Position numbers and translations under genes: made by a program
Shown here: one piece after another, positions 5,127 to 6,603 of the stretch
Layout: each line of letters begins with the position of its first letter
Numbering within the stretch: position 1 is the stretch's first letter
The notes under the pieces: model-generated
What the model was told of the DNA's origin: nothing
Database searches by the model: none
What the model saw: the letters and a program-made list of their open reading frames with translations, nothing else
Source: Pseudomonadota bacterium
Lineage (GTDB): Bacteria; Pseudomonadota; Alphaproteobacteria; Rhizobiales; Rhizobiaceae
Direction of reading: 5' to 3'
NCBI GenBank assembly: GCA_023388675.1
Contig: JAEWFU010000520.1
Span: 1 to 6,603, forward strand
Length of the DNA: 6,603 nucleotides

Positions 5127-6347
5127 CTAGCCGGAGAGCCCCGCAACGGGGAGTAACAAGCCTGTCGGGAATCCCGGCACGCTCGATGCGATCCAGCGGC
5201 GGGCACGCCCGCGCCCAAAGTGCTCCACCTTGTTGTCTTGGGCAAGGTCGTCGAGTGCCCGCTGGACGGTACGGGGGCTGACCCCCAGCGCCAGCGCCAA
5301 TGCCGAGCTCGACCAGGCCTCTCCGTCGCCAAGCAGCGCGAGCACCCCGGCGTGGTCGCCCTCGACCGGCGGCGCCAGCACGGCGACATCGCCGGCGCTC
5401 TCCACCTGCAGCACAAAGCCCCGCGCGGTCGCGTTCACGGCCGCCAGCGGCTTGATCGCCTCGCGCAGCCGGGCGATCTCGACGCGCAGCCTCGCACGAT
5501 GCGTCTCGTCGGCATGTCTTGCCCGAAAAGCCCGCTCGAGCAGCGTTTCGCGCGGCACGTCGCCCGGCCATGCCTCGGCAAGCGTTCGGGCAAGCGCGAG
5601 CAGCACCGGGCGCGTCGCGAGCGGCACGATGGCTGCTCCCGACCGCACGGTGTTGCGGCAGGCATCCACAACGAGCGTATCCGAAGCCAGCAGCGTCTCG
5701 ACCTCGTCGAGATGAAGCAATTTCTGCGCGGTCCGCATGACGAGACGCGCGGCCGGTGCCTCGAACATGCGTGTCGCCCGGTCCACTTCCGCCGCGAGAG
5801 CGGGAATGGCGGCGTTTTGCGCAGCCTGCCTTGCCCGCCACAGCGCGGCCTCTGCCGGCTTTGCCCTGATGCGCCGGATCGCCAGCCCGGCCGCCACCAG
5901 TTCACGGCCGACCTGCGATGCCGCCGACAGAACGCCCGGGTCGACCGCGTCGAGCACCCTTTCGGCTTCGTCGAGACGGCCGATCAGGAGAAGGTAACGG
6001 GCTTCGAGATAGCCGGCATGCGCGGCGTTCATGCGGTCGCCGGACGCCGCAAGCACGGCCCCTGCCCCATCGAGCGCCTGCACGGAATGCCCGAGGTCAC
6101 GCGAAACAAGCGCAATCTCGGCTTCGGCGAGCACGCAGCGCGCCCTGGCCGCAGGCTCTCTTGCCCCGAAGGCGCGCGCCGCGCTCCGCAATAGCTCCTT
6201 TGCCCGGGCGAGGTCGCCGAGCTGCGCCATGGCAATGCCGCGCAACGCCAGCGCCGGGGCATCGTCGCGCAGGGCAACCTTTTTCAATGCAGCGAGCGGA
6301 TCGCCGGCCGAAAGATCGCGGGCCGCGGCGGCAATCAGCGAGTCCAT
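5127..6347 (-). CDS. Transcriptional regulator: TPR-like helical N-terminus, OmpR-type winged helix and second HTH
   Basis: This 406-residue protein has three parts. Residues about 1-205 are Ala/Leu/Arg-rich helices with TPR-like units (ALALRGIAMAQLGDLARAKE at 33-52; YLLLIGRLDEAERVL at 118-132). Residues about 224-316 resemble an OmpR/PhoB winged helix: LVVDACRNTVRSG, VPLATRPVLLALARTLAEAW, the recognition-helix region ARLRVEIARLREAI (285-298) and the wing ATARGFVLQV. Residues about 330-386 form a second winged HTH (SSALALALGVSPRTVQRALD, then a GRGRARRW wing). There is no receiver domain or phosphoacceptor site, so it is not a classical response regulator; the TPR-like part may sense a protein or ligand. 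It is the first gene of the operon with the propeller protein and divergent from the gene at 6449. Upstream of ATG 6347 there is only a weak GGGA as ribosome-binding site. Confidence 0.82.
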   Translation of the reverse strand: MDSLIAAAARDLSAGDPLAALKKVALRDDAPALALRGIAMAQLGDLARAKELLRSAARAFGAREPAARARCVLAEAEIALVSRDLGHSVQALDGAGAVLAASGDRMNAAHAGYLEARYLLLIGRLDEAERVLDAVDPGVLSAASQVGRELVAAGLAIRRIRAKPAEAALWRARQAAQNAAIPALAAEVDRATRMFEAPAARLVMRTAQKLLHLDEVETLLASDTLVVDACRNTVRSGAAIVPLATRPVLLALARTLAEAWPGDVPRETLLERAFRARHADETHRARLRVEIARLREAIKPLAAVNATARGFVLQVESAGDVAVLAPPVEGDHAGVLALLGDGEAWSSSALALALGVSPRTVQRALDDLAQDNKVEHFGRGRARRWIASSVPGFPTGLLLPVAGLSG

Positions 6348-6362
6348 TGAAATCCCGTCACG

Positions 6363-6368
6363 ATTGTA
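6363..6368 (-). promoter_or_regulatory. Candidate -10 element for the regulator gene
   Basis: On the minus strand TACAAT (6368-6363) matches the -10 consensus at 5/6. Transcription would begin near 6356, about 9 bases before the ATG. No recognisable -35 lies 16-18 bases upstream, so this is a weak call that would need an activator or another sigma factor. Confidence 0.25.
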
Positions 6369-6412
6369 ACTCTCACCCGGCGCCTCATCCCCCTATCTTC
6401 CTCCTATCGCAA

Positions 6413-6425
6413 CCGTTGGAAACGG
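6413..6425. promoter_or_regulatory. Short palindrome in the divergent control region
   Basis: CCGTT-GGA-AACGG is a perfect 5-bp inverted repeat, 11 bases before the AAGGA ribosome-binding site of the plus-strand gene at 6449 and 65 bases from the regulator start. It is a plausible operator for the adjacent regulator acting on one or both divergent genes. A 5-bp palindrome can arise by chance, so confidence is low. Confidence 0.3.
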
Positions 6426-6448
6426 CAAACGCCGCCGAAGGATCGAAG

Positions 6449-6603
6449 ATGACGATGTTCGCAGCAACAGGAAAAGCCGGCTCGCCCCCGGTGCGTGAGG
6501 TCGCTGCTGCCGGCTGGCTCGGTTTCGCCGCCGCCCCGGCCTTCGCATCGATGGCCTGGATTTCGGCAATCGGTTCGCCGGGTGCGTCCATGTGCTCCGC
6601 CGC
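6449..6603 (+). CDS. Unrecognised protein, possibly a small membrane protein (3' end outside window)
   Basis: An ATG at 6449 is preceded by GAAGGA (6437-6442) with a 6-base spacer, a strong ribosome-binding site. The frame stays open for 51 codons to the window end. The start reads MTMFAATGKAGSPPVREVAA, followed by AAGWLGFAAAPAFASMAWIS, a hydrophobic stretch long enough for one membrane helix, then glycine and a cysteine (SPGASMCSA). The N-terminus is not a clear cleavable signal peptide because hydrophobicity starts only near residue 19. I cannot assign a family with confidence. It diverges from the regulator gene with a 101-bp gap and may be its target. Confidence 0.6.
   Translation, partial: MTMFAATGKAGSPPVREVAAAGWLGFAAAPAFASMAWISAIGSPGASMCSA

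Noticed and set aside
5220..6194. A 324-codon open frame on the plus strand
   Set aside because: It is antisense to the regulator gene, its composition (Arg, His, Gln, Pro) is typical of a shadow frame, and it shows no motif.
6364..6399. TTGTAA (6364-6369) with TATCTT (6394-6399) as a plus-strand promoter
   Set aside because: The spacer is 24 bases, too long for a sigma70 promoter.

Overview
The window looks like chromosomal DNA from an alphaproteobacterium of the order Hyphomicrobiales, most likely near Mesorhizobium/Phyllobacteriaceae. The grounds are GC-rich codon use, a UvrA whose second Walker A reads GVSGGGKST, and a two-hairpin intergenic mosaic repeat (4394-4494) of the kind scattered through rhizobial genomes. 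This placement rests on recognition, not on a database search.

Layout. (1) 1-1595, plus strand: the C-terminal 530 residues of the excision-repair ATPase UvrA. (2) About 1640-3480: a block clearly poorer in GC than its flanks (29/60 G+C in 2161-2220 against 41/60 in 841-900). It holds a possible promoter, an imperfect long-range inverted repeat, an unrecognised 71-codon ORF with a good ribosome-binding site, and a complete 497-residue HD-domain dNTP triphosphohydrolase (dGTPase family) that overlaps the small ORF by 35 bases. (3) 3534-4245, minus strand: a type II toxin-antitoxin locus. The Phd/YefM-type antitoxin is intact, but the PIN-domain toxin has an amber stop at codon 12 in place of the expected tryptophan. 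Its promoter is well formed, has a palindrome filling the -35/-10 spacer, and predicts a leaderless antitoxin mRNA. (4) 4246-4494: noncoding, hairpin-rich DNA ending in the rhizobial repeat. (5) 4470-6347, minus strand: a two-gene operon of a TPR-like regulator with two winged-helix domains, followed 9 bases later by a small beta-propeller protein whose last residues and stop codon come from the repeat. (6) 6449-6603, plus strand: the start of a divergent gene, cut by the window end.

How it fits together. uvrA is a core gene. The low-GC nucleotide-hydrolase block with its small partner ORF, followed by a decayed toxin-antitoxin pair, looks like an accessory insertion beside it. dGTPases of this broad family include housekeeping dNTP-pool enzymes and enzymes that starve phages of nucleotides, so the 71-codon ORF plus dGTPase pair is the best candidate here for an undescribed system. 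That role is inference from composition and context. The regulator/propeller operon and the divergent gene probably share the 101-bp control region at 6348-6448.
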